Below are positions 19,974 to 30,066 of a stretch of DNA of 64,000 bases, one piece after another. The notes under the pieces were generated by a model. The model was not told the origin of the DNA, did no database searches, and saw only the letters and a list, made by a program, of their open reading frames with translations. This stretch comes from Tranzscheliella williamsii (taxonomy: Eukaryota; Basidiomycota; Ustilaginomycetes; Ustilaginales; Ustilaginaceae), in NCBI GenBank assembly GCA_023212725.1, contig JALBYF010000013.1, positions 1 through 64,000 on the forward strand, in the 5' to 3' direction. Positions within the stretch are counted from its first letter, which is position 1. Every line of letters starts with the position of its first letter. The translations under genes were made by a program, and so were the position numbers.

Positions 19974-20992
19974 CGCGCGCACCACCCAGCCGCGCCACCG
20001 CCAGCCCACTCGCCCGGCCGCGAGATGAAGCCAAACCCAAGACCCACCGCCGCCAGCCACGTATTCAGCGTGGGCGTTGCAGCCAGTGGAAGCACCCACG
20101 GCGCGCGCACCTTCACGCTCGCCAGCCGCCGCGGGCTGCGCGACGAGTGGTGGCGAGCGTGGAGACAGTGAGATAGGTCGGTCACTATTCCATGCAGTCT
20201 CCGCCATCTAGCAGTGGCAGCATTGGTCGCAACCCCAGAGGGTCACGGAGGGTCGAGCATAGCACCGCGGCCGTGGACGCGTCAAGGCTGGGCAGGAGAC
20301 GTGCCGCCGCGCTGATAATAGTCGCGCCAGGTCAAAGCGTGCACCTGGGTCAATAGCTCCACCCTGGTGTCCTCTGGATCGCTCAAGCATGCGTCGTAAG
20401 TGGCTTTGCAGGCGTGCCGGCGTCGCGATGGCGACACCTGACGCGTGGTGGCCGTGGTAAAGCAGTCCGACCTCTCGTCTTGCGCCGACCGCCGGGAGTG
20501 GCTGGCCGTACGCGAGGGGCACGGTCGGCGACGCTGTAGACGAGCCGGTCTCTCGTGCGCCTGTCCTGTGTTCGTCTCGTTCGCGGGCCTCTGGGTGCGT
20601 CGAATTGCTAATGTCGACGGGTCCTCAACTCGGTCGGTACCGCACACGATTGCGTCGGCTGAGGCTGAGCACGAAGCAGTACCCCGCAATTCAACGACGG
20701 ATGGCGAGGTTGCCAGGCCAGACGCACCGTACGAGCCCTGCCACACACGCTGTTCCCTCCTCTGAGAAAGGCCACATGGCACACATAGATAAAGGTAAGA
20801 GGACAGATTGCGTACGAATTGTTCAGATTTGCTGTACAGGAGCGCATGCCAAGTGCGGCGCGAGCGTGACTCGGTACCCACGAAAACGGCTAGCGATCAC
20901 GACGGGGGGCTGCATGCCAAAGCGGAAATTTCAGACGCAGTGAAACGCAAACAAGGAGCCCATAAGAGTGGCCGAGGAAGAAAGATTGTGAC
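19974..20992. other. Intergenic region without supported gene
   Basis: Upstream of the secreted protein gene and downstream of the acyltransferase gene, both minus strand. Long open stretches exist on the minus strand (20282-20881) and on the plus strand (20445-20943), but they lack domains, signal peptides or plausible intron structure. Confidence 0.4.
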
Positions 20993-22834
20993 CTAGGAAG
21001 ACCACGGGATCTTGGTGAGACCGATCTTGGCCATGGGATTGCCCAGACTCGGCATGGGGAGTAGATAGCCCGATTTTCTCGCCTTGGCGACATGTTTCGG
21101 AGAGACGGCAGACAGCTGTTGCATCTCCTCTTGCCCATAAAACGCAATGAGCATGGCCCGACCAAGAATCTCGGACGGGATCTCGACGATCACGCGGAAG
21201 ACGATGGACAAGGCCAGCGTGATGATCAAGGTGAGGGCCCAGATGCCAGCCAAGTTGTTGGCAGCCCCGGAGGTGACCGAGGAGTCATCCCTCATCGTAA
21301 AGATCTTGGGCATGATTGCCCACAGGACAATAGCGTGGATGGCTACCACGGCAGCAGCGATCTGCTGACCCATCATTGATAAAGGAGCAATAGACAAGAC
21401 CCGCTGAGTAATCTGGGAAAGCTCGACGAAGACCAGGAGAAGGGCAGCGCAGATCACGTCGGTGAAGCGAATGACCGAATAAATATTCACACCGCCCTGG
21501 TTCGAGGGACGGAGCACCTGGATGGTGCTGAGGCCAGAATTCACCGGGTCACGAATCTGAGGCACAAGGAGGAAGAGAAGGAAGAGAATACCAGTCATCG
21601 CCTGGAGAGCCCAGCTCAGGATTCTGCTCGACTTGCGCAGCTTGCCGAATTTGCCCGAGATATCAAGCTCGGCTACGAGGAGACCGAGAATGGCAGGGGC
21701 GATGTACGAAAGGGTGCACCAGGAGAGGAACGCCAAAAGTACCATGAAAGAGACCCGAGTATCGCGTTGCAGAATGGTGACAATCGTGGTGAGGCCGTAG
21801 AGATAGTAGCTATTTTGAAAGAACCAGGGTAAGAAGAAGAGAGGGCCAGTCTCTGACTGCAGCTGTGTGGCCCTATCCTCCGTCACAAAAAGATTGGTGG
21901 CAGCCGTTATCCAGTGCGCTCCATCGGCGAAGCACCAGCCAGGCCGAGCTCCGATCAGGGTCTCAAAGTTGGGGTTGTTACGGTAGAGGCCGGTAGCTTG
22001 ACAGACTCCGTACTGTACACCCGTGACGAAAAGAACAGGAAGCAAGAAACGGAAGGGCCGAGAGAGCATCGCCATACCGAACAGCTTGAAATCAGGTGCA
22101 TTGATTTCCTCTGCAGCTAAGGTCTCTTCAGTTGCGGGAGTAAAGGCGGGCTTCTCGTCCGTGATTTTGCTCGAGGCAGCTGTAGCCTTGGATGCCTTTG
22201 CGGCTTTGGCTTTGGCAGCAGCGTCCTTGAAGGTCTTGATCGCATCGCGGCGGTTCAGCAGCCACGGAAGCGTCAGCGTCCTGCCAGAGATGGCAAGGAA
22301 AAGCGTCAGGCCGAAATATGAGTTGAAGGGATAAAGAATGCTCGAGCCGGCGGACCATCTCTGACTCGTGTTAGCAATCACTGTTGAGGTGAGCACCAGA
22401 ATGGCAGCCAGGATGCGAAGACCGTCAATGTATCTCAAACGGCCGTACTTCATCTTCTTGACTAGTGTGGTAATACCTCCTGGACCGGCAATGCCCTCCT
22501 GGCCATCCCACGAGCTGCTGTCGCGAAGTGGGCTTTTCTTGACAGAAGGATCGAATTTGCCCGCCTTGCTAGAAAGGTTGTCAGACGAACCATAGTCGGT
22601 TGGCGTGCGGCTGTTGTTGACCAGGGTATGCTGAGCCGACTCCCTTCTGGAACCATCAGGATAGAAGCCGCCAGTGCGGACGTAGCTCATGGAACGAAGG
22701 TAGGCCATGCCGTCTTCTGTGTCACTCGCTATCATCGGAGTTTCTGCGCCCGAGGTCGAGTCGTTGAGGCCGAAGGACGGGGAGTCTGAGAGGCCCGAGC
22801 CTCTACGCCATGTAGGAGGAATTGGCTTTGACAT
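20993..22834 (-). CDS. Acyltransferase-3-family membrane protein with altered catalytic motif
   Basis: 613 aa, single exon, ATG at 22834. Residues 1-130 are Ser/Gly-rich and cytosolic-looking. The family signature YIDGLRILAAILVL begins the first membrane helix (near 135-155), SGRTLTLPWLL marks the next conserved block, and about ten hydrophobic segments follow to residue 585. Members of this family move acetyl or other acyl groups onto sugars of glycans or lipids across a membrane. The family's active motif is R/K, ten residues, then His. Here R140 is followed ten residues later by Thr151, so the His is missing. The protein may be inactive as an acyltransferase, regulatory, or use another residue. 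A Lys/Ala-rich loop (about 205-240) is inserted between helices. It is divergent from the acyltransferase-GT2 fusion across 3.3 kb, with a similar-length N-terminus, which suggests a related pair. Confidence 0.85.
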   Translation of the reverse strand: MSKPIPPTWRRGSGLSDSPSFGLNDSTSGAETPMIASDTEDGMAYLRSMSYVRTGGFYPDGSRRESAQHTLVNNSRTPTDYGSSDNLSSKAGKFDPSVKKSPLRDSSSWDGQEGIAGPGGITTLVKKMKYGRLRYIDGLRILAAILVLTSTVIANTSQRWSAGSSILYPFNSYFGLTLFLAISGRTLTLPWLLNRRDAIKTFKDAAAKAKAAKASKATAASSKITDEKPAFTPATEETLAAEEINAPDFKLFGMAMLSRPFRFLLPVLFVTGVQYGVCQATGLYRNNPNFETLIGARPGWCFADGAHWITAATNLFVTEDRATQLQSETGPLFFLPWFFQNSYYLYGLTTIVTILQRDTRVSFMVLLAFLSWCTLSYIAPAILGLLVAELDISGKFGKLRKSSRILSWALQAMTGILFLLFLLVPQIRDPVNSGLSTIQVLRPSNQGGVNIYSVIRFTDVICAALLLVFVELSQITQRVLSIAPLSMMGQQIAAAVVAIHAIVLWAIMPKIFTMRDDSSVTSGAANNLAGIWALTLIITLALSIVFRVIVEIPSEILGRAMLIAFYGQEEMQQLSAVSPKHVAKARKSGYLLPMPSLGNPMAKIGLTKIPWSS

Positions 22835-25800
22835 GTTGCCGCTCGCACAATGCTTTTCTTGCTACTTGGCTGTTGCAGCTGTTAGCTTGCTAGTCTCGCT
22901 GACGGGATGGGGGAGCGAGGTGGATAGGCAAGAGAAACTATGAAAGGCTGGATGGAAGCGATTCAAGGGTGCGCTGAATCACGAATCGTTGTGGTGGTGA
23001 TCAAGGGACAGATTTGGTGGTGGAATCTCGAATGTTGAGCAGATCGTTGTCACTCAAGGATGGGGTGAGGAGGGCAGTGCTCGATGTCTTCAGCCTCTAA
23101 CTGAGCGCCTCAAAATCCGTCTACTACGAGTTGATAACGGTACGGCACAGAAACGAAAACAAGCCCGTTGGCTTCGGAACTACTACTACGGCTAGGTGAG
23201 ATATAATAAGGTGGAGCATGGTGCCATTGGCCATCGACAAACTCTCAACAAACGGCTAGTGGGGATGAAATTTGAATCTGAAGCGCTGGCTTGACGCTGC
23301 CAGGCCGACCAATCTCACGACTACAATGGCCAAGTGTGAGCGCTCCCTCCAGGGCCTCTGATGGGGAGCTTGATTGCCCTGTTTTCGTCGATCGAAGTTG
23401 TAAATTGTCTCTTTCGGCTATTCACGTTGCTCGCATTTCACGCCGCTGAACCCAAGAACCCTCAAAACCCGACGTACGGCTATCACCCATGATCTTGCAC
23501 TTCTTGTGTCATCTGTACTGCCTGTCCCTCTGCATGGGCGAGACTCTATTCTATTCGAGTTTCGGCTGGAAGACTTGAAGAGCATCAAGTTGAGGTGCAT
23601 GCAGCGACAACATGTGCGATACCCTTAGAAAGGGGTAAGTCCCCTTACTTAGCAGAGGCTCATGTCCCTGTACCTGAGCTCCGCGGCTAAGGCGACATAT
23701 TCAAGGGTTCTTAGCATGCCGACTGCGTATCTGACGCGTCGGCACCGTTGCAGATCGACGCTTGTCATAAGATCTTGCGACGCGAAACCGTCTTCGACTC
23801 TGTCCGAATTCTGGTGCGCTCGCCTTCACCATGGCACAGTCATTCATGATCCATCATTCACAATCACTTCTTCTTGCCACGGCGACGATCGCATAGCTCC
23901 TAGCACCTTGAGACGGACACTCTGACTCTCTTCGCCAATTTGTCCGCCTAGTTGCTCACAAGGCAAGCAGAAATGAAGCTCCGATTGTGGATCCACCGAG
24001 ACGTTGCCAGGCTGAGTGTGCGCCCCGCGCTGCCACTGGGCATTCGGCTCTGTGAAATTGCTGCGCTGACAATACGAAGATGCCCGTGGCTTAACGTTGT
24101 CACATGTTACCTACGCCAGGAAAAGCCGACGGACTGCGGTTCTCACGGCCTGATGCTGGGATCGAATACATCGTTATTCGTAGCGAATACGTGAGTGAAG
24201 CAACCTCGGTTCGGATTTGGAGCGACTTTCACAAGGGCAGATTACGAACAACCGATCGCGAAGAGTATTACCCAACGTGAGTTACGGGTTTCCGAGGTTC
24301 TTCCCCTTCTCAAGAGGTAGAGCCTCCGCCGGACGCTCCTTTTCGGCGTCATGTGCCTATGCGTAGCCCTGCTTGGAGATGCCGCGCAAGTCCGGACCAC
24401 CCGTACGTATACGTTGGGACCTGATGCTACACAGATCCTAGCATCAGTACATCGCTGGGAAACAGCTGCCATTGTCTTGTTTGACACAGCTATCTGCATG
24501 ATTGAACTCCCTCTTAGGTTGATCTTTTGTAATCCTGCAAACCGTCAGCGAAATGATTCAGCTGTACCTATGACTTGTGCTAGGTATCCAGGGGAAGCGT
24601 TTTGGCAACAGGTTCAGTATACCATCCAGCCGTAAAAGCCATGAGCTTCGCCGGGAAAAAGGGGTACAAGCCATCTTTCCGGATTTTTCGATTTTACTCA
24701 GCGGCGGGGCGTTTGTTGCTTGCGAGGGTCTCCTTGCCACGCATTTCCGTGGTCGCAGGAACACGATCCAATTCTAACTACACATACGTGCGGCGGTTTC
24801 ATGCGATGGCTTTTTCGTACCCACGCGCGGACCATGTCGATGGCTACCGCTGGCTGGAATGTTTTAGAGCGACCAACTAGAATCTTCCATAGTTTTCAAC
24901 AATATTACATAGCATGTATACAAGGCACCTCGGAAAATCGCTCCAACGTCGAGGATGTCTCTCATGCATGATCGGCAAACAAGTTCGAGACATCATACGG
25001 TACGGCTACTGTGTCAGGCCAATCTTGAATGGAATAGAATCGCTTGTGTCAGCTGCGGAATGGTGTCTACCTTAGCTTCTTTTTCCGAAAGCTAGCTCTA
25101 GATGTTGTCGTGTAGTCGATGGCGAAAAAGTGAGGCGGTCAGTTAGCCGCCCTGAGCCGGTGTATCTGCATGACCGGAAGGCATACGCAAAGTCGAAGAC
25201 GGCAAATCGCCGATGATGTACCGCTACAGCCAGAAATTGTTAGGTGTGTAAGCGAGGTAGACCGGACTACCGCGTCGCTCGATTTACGATTCACGGATTC
25301 ACGATTGCTTGGATTTGCAAAATGGCGATGGTCTGTGGGCCTTACATCATTGTGCCCAACGGCGCATCGAATGATTAACAGAAAACCTCAGCAAAGATGC
25401 GCTGGGCGATCTTGGACTCGGATATTGAGCCAAGTTTTGCACCACCTTAAGCCTCTCACCCCGCAGCGGGTGACCCTCGACGCAGGAACTCGCAGGGGTT
25501 CGACTCTAGCCTGATGTATATGGGTAGACTTATCAGAACAAGTCACAGTGTGTTTTGTCAAGAGCAAGGAGGTTCGTCTACCGAACGGCGCTGAGCTGCC
25601 TCTTTGCCGGACATTGGCGTCGAGTCCCCCCGAAATCCCTAGTATTCGCTCGATTCATTCGCTAGCCGCCGCTCGAAATCGAAATCAGTGAGGTTATCAT
25701 GTCGCCTGATCTTCGGCTTGAAGCAGCCAGCTCGATGCTATCCATCTGTTTGCAAACGGCCCGTCAAGCAGCTGATACTCAACTCCTACATGTCAGGGGA

Positions 25801-26154
25801 TGTTGATCCCACTGTTCTCGCCATTCAGCAACGATCCTTCCGCTCTCTCTTTTCTTGTGACCGCAAACACTTTTCCCTCTTCACTTTCGTCCTTCGCCCT
25901 TCTTTGACCCGTAGCTTGTGGCCTCATCATCACACCCCTCAACTACTGTGTTTCACGGCTCGCCTCCTGCTCCTGCTGTCCGCCTTGACCCGTCTCCTCT
26001 AGTTATCTTTGGCGCAGCATTCCCAGCGCAGACAAGACAACCTATCTTAGAGTCTATCAGACTACGCAACGCTTTGTTCAGCACCACCATCAATTAAGAT
26101 ATACGGCAAGCTAAAGACGGCTCCGCTGAAGAATCGCCCTTAGTCAAAGCCACC
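22835..26154. other. 3.3-kb gene-poor divergent region
   Basis: Lies between two divergent acyltransferase-3 genes. No open stretch above about 115 codons, no domain, no transposon terminal repeats and no convincing tRNA. Composition is visibly more AT-rich than the flanks around 24500-25100. It may hold regulatory sequence, noncoding transcripts or decayed genes. A short direct repeat (ATTCACG twice) lies near 25283-25305. Confidence 0.5.
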
Positions 26155-29100
26155 ATGTCGTCCCCAGCGCAAGGACTGCCGCAGGGGCACGAGAGGCGCA
26201 CGAGCGACCGTTCCAACGAGCTGAGGTCCTCTAGCGACCGCGAAGATCAGATATACGTGGCAGACGAATTGCCATATCCACATTATGATTTTGGCTATGA
26301 GAGTCGTGAGTACTTGCGCTTCTACCGCCTCGTTTGCTGAGAGTAATTCGAGACGGAAGGGTGTCTATGAGACGCCTGCCTGTCTACGAGACGCGTGCGG
26401 TGGCTGGCCTACGTCCAGCAGGGAGAAATCCATTCAGATTCAGGCTGAAGCGTAGCGTTGGTGGAAAATCAGATCCGAATTTGTGCCTACGCTGGGACAT
26501 TTGCTGCAATCCGCATCTCGCGCCGCTGTCCAGAATGGCGCATAGCTAGACTCCGACGACGACCAAGCGGAACGTTTCTATCTCCGATCACGCCCAACTA
26601 AGACAGCCAACTGATCCATCATGCCTCTTCGCCATTTTCCTTTTTATGCCTTCAGAGTCTGGCACCCTGACGCCGTACGAGCGCTCGTCTTTCATCTCTA
26701 CTCCCGGTCCAGGTTCGCCAACGCAGGAAGCCAAATCAGTTTTACCGCTATCAGATGAAAATCCCCAGGGCGTTGCCGAGTTCAAGGCGTCCAAGGAGGC
26801 TGCAGGCGCTGTAGGAAGCGGTGTCGTGCCTCAAAAAGATCCCCGACCCGATGTGCCGGCCAAGACCCCGGCCAACGGGTATCTTGACTATGCTGATGGA
26901 CTCCGAGGAATCGCTATGATCATGGTCTTCAACGGTCACTTTATCGACAACACCTTCGTTGCCACCCATCCCGGAACCATTCAGAACGGAACCCCGGTCG
27001 GAATCCTTCGAAGTCCCATCGGCCTCGTTCTTTTCTATATGCTCTCTGGACGGCTCAATGCCACCTCTTATTTCCGCAACAAGGCGCTGGGTCGGCCCAT
27101 CAAGTGGTCTGTCGTGCCAGAGGCCATGATCCGACGATCATTGCGTCTTCTCATCGTTGGTGCCGTCTGGATGATCATCCAAAAAGTCGAGTGTGGCACG
27201 CATGCCTTTGACGAAACCGTGATTGCTGAGGGTTGGCTTCAAAGCGGTAACCTAGGCTATCCCGAGTGGTGCCATGTCAATTACAGCAATCCCTCTCCCT
27301 TCCCACGCGATTGGGATATAAGGACCAGCGTTGGCGATATTGTTGTTGGCTTGCTCAGAATGGCCACTGACCGTGACTATCTGCAGCAACTCCTCAATGC
27401 ATCCATGCTCTGGTCTATCGTGCCGCAACTCTGGGGTATGCTCTCGGTCCTCATGCTTCTGCCGATTGTAATGCATCTTACCGCCTCCCGACGTTTTGTC
27501 CTCTACGCCATCCTCCTCATTTTCATGGGCTACACGTACAACCAGAACATTCCCTTTATGGTAGGTGCCGTTGCCGCTGATCTCAAGGCCTCCGGCTATG
27601 TCAAGAAACTGCAACACAAATCTCGCATCTGCTTCCTCTCCATCGAACTTGCCTTAGCTGCCATGTTTGTCACCATGTTCTGCTACAACCCCATTATCGT
27701 TGGCATCGACACCGGCTTGCAAGGCATCACCAATCGTGACGGCTCTCTCGGCTACGACATTACCATGTTCACTGCAGGACGAATGCCTGGCTACCTTATC
27801 ACGGCTGGATTGCTCTACTTTTGGCTCGAGATGAGCGTCGTTCTCCAGTGGCTTGTTGGAAACTTTTTCTTTAAGGCTCTCGGCCGCGTCGCACTCGGCT
27901 TCTATGTTTGTCAAATGTCGATCATCTATGGAGTCATGCCCCATCTCGTCCTCTACTTCCGCGATGCCGGTTACTCATTCTGGTTCAACATGTGGAGCAC
28001 CTGGGCTGTCACCTTTTTTTTGTCTTATGTGGTCGCTTGGCTTATTGGTCGTACCATTGACCAATGGGCCATGATCTTCTCCGACTGGTTTGCTACCACG
28101 ATCATCCGCGAAGACACCGTAGCTACCTTCAGGATCGCTGCTGTCAACACTTTCCGCTTCATCGTCTTTGCCCCCCCCGCTTTTGTCCGAGCCGTGCCCG
28201 GATGGTGCCAAAACAAATGGGCAAAAACCAAGCACACTATTTGGACCATCTTCCACTGGCGTACTATGGTCGCTCCGCCGCCTCCCCCGTCGCATCCCAT
28301 GGAGGTCGGCCTGCAGATGAGCCAGCTACACTCTACGCTCTTTGATGCCGACATCTCTGATGATGAACAAGCAGTTCGAACACGCTGGATGCTTCGAATT
28401 CTCTCGTACTTGGCTCCTGTTCAAGTCTGCATCATTCTCGGTCTAGGCTTCATCTGGATGTGGTTTAACCCTTGGGCCGACTACATTCTCGATGGATTTG
28501 CTAACTTCAGCACGGTTTGGCGCTTGCTCTGGGCACTTGCGCTGCCATACTGCATCATCACAACTCTTGGATTCGCCACGCCTGACATTACTCGAAGTCC
28601 AGAGCAGCAACAAAAGAAACCGGTTGTCCGGGAACACATTCATCGACTTTTTATCGTTTCCGTTACCCGTGGCTCTAACCCAGAAACAACCCGCCGAGCA
28701 CATCTTCAACTCAAAAAGCTGGAAAAATACCATCCTTCCGTGCGGGCAATCGTACTGACTGACGAGCCTTACGCCTACCCTGACCTCGACAATGTCATGA
28801 CGCCGAAAGCCTACAAATCTCCACTTGGCCTTGCCAAGCACAAAGCCAAGGCACTTGATTATTTCCGCTCCTCGATGAACATGACACCTTACGATTGGGT
28901 CCTGCATATGGACGAAGAGTCTACCATGGATGCCGAGTCACTCCGTGGATGCTTGGACTTTATCCGTTACAACGATGCACACATTGGTCAGGGGATCATT
29001 ATTTACAACGGCAAGCGGGAGACCTACTGGAAGAATTGGTTCTTCGCTGTCGCTGACTGCATCCGAGTCGGTGACGAGCTGGCCCGTTTCTCGCTTCAAG

Positions 29101-29708
29101 GCAACATTATCAAACGTCCAGTCTTTGGCGTCCACGGTTCATTCCTCATGATCAATGGAGACGTCGAAAACAAAGTCACTTGGGACTATGGTTCCTTGGC
29201 CGAGGACTTTGAATTCTCACAAGCTGCATGGAGTAAGGGCTTCACCTTGGGACGTATCCACGGCGTTGTTCGAGAACAGTCTCCCGAGGGCTGGGGCGAT
29301 TTCATCAAGCAGCGACGACGATGGTACATGGGTATCCGAGGCATCAACGGTCTATTCCTCCTTCCGCAGATTGCCATCAAGCTGTGGACGGCAGGTATCT
29401 TTTGTTTGGTCGCAACGCTCATCAACATTCCCTTCTCGCTGCTTCTTCAATGGTCGGGCCCCACGCCGAGATGGCTTTATGTCATTTCGTGTTTCTGCTT
29501 TGGTAACTTTTACTGGCTCTACTACTCTGGTCTCTTCTTCTCCGAGATTGATTACGGCTACAAGTGGCACCAGATGTGGCAGATTCCGGTCCACGCGGTT
29601 GCTCTGGTTATCATTCAGCCCATCATGGCCTTTGTTGAAGGTGTAGCTGTCATCTACGCCATGTCGACTGAAGACGGCGAAGTGGGCTTCCAAGTCATCA
29701 AGAAATAG
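26155..29708 (+). CDS. Acyltransferase-3 / GT2 (egghead-like) glycosyltransferase fusion, two exons
   Basis: Exon 1 is 26155-26305 (ATG in context caccATG) and exon 2 is 26656-29708. The 350-base intron has a GTGAGT donor and TTCAG acceptor. Joined, it encodes about 1067 aa; starting inside exon 2 at 26646 would give 1020 aa. The N-terminal half is an acyltransferase-3 domain: DGLRGIAMIMVFNGH carries the intact R-X10-H motif (R134, H145 in the spliced protein), then FYMLSGRL and about ten membrane helices. The C-terminal half, from about residue 725, is a GT2 glycosyltransferase like egghead/BRE-3 beta-mannosyltransferases: HMDEES (metal-binding acid cluster, near 803), AEDFEFS (near 900) and QRRRW (near 936), followed by about four membrane segments. 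The arrangement suggests one membrane protein that both polymerises or transfers a sugar and acylates the product. The sugar and acyl donor are unknown. Confidence 0.9.
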
Positions 29709-30066
29709 TCCCGTTTCGCTTCTTCGCCGTGTCAACCTCAACGGCACACAGAACGCCTCAACAGGCGTCATTGCGCAGTATTTGCAGATACTTTTCGCAC
29801 ACCCTGCATCATGCAGGTCTTTTTCCCAGTAACGGTCGGTTCTTGCTCAATAACTACTGGTTACCACTAGCAATGCCCTTGATCCCATGACCCAGCCACT
29901 CTTTAGTACTTTACCATGCCAAACGGACATTATCATCATTGTATTGATTTGTGCGGTCCCCCTTTTCGGTTTGATGGTTCTGGTCATGCTGCGTCTCGCT
30001 CAACCAATGCGATCCCGCTTACAGACGATCCGTAAGACTGTGTTGAAGAGGAAGGCGTGGAAACAG
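29709..30066. other. Convergent intergenic region
   Basis: Short 3'-3' spacer between the fusion gene and the Edc4-KMO frame. A plus-strand ATG at 29887 opens a long frame that runs antisense into the KMO sequence; its first 45 residues include a hydrophobic segment but it is judged a shadow. Confidence 0.5.

Noticed and set aside
20282..20881. 199-codon minus-strand frame
   Set aside because: No domain, signal peptide or supporting context; overlapped by plus-strand frames of similar quality.
25424..25515. tRNA-like GGTTCGACTC box
   Set aside because: The T-arm stem does not pair and no A box or cloverleaf fits upstream.
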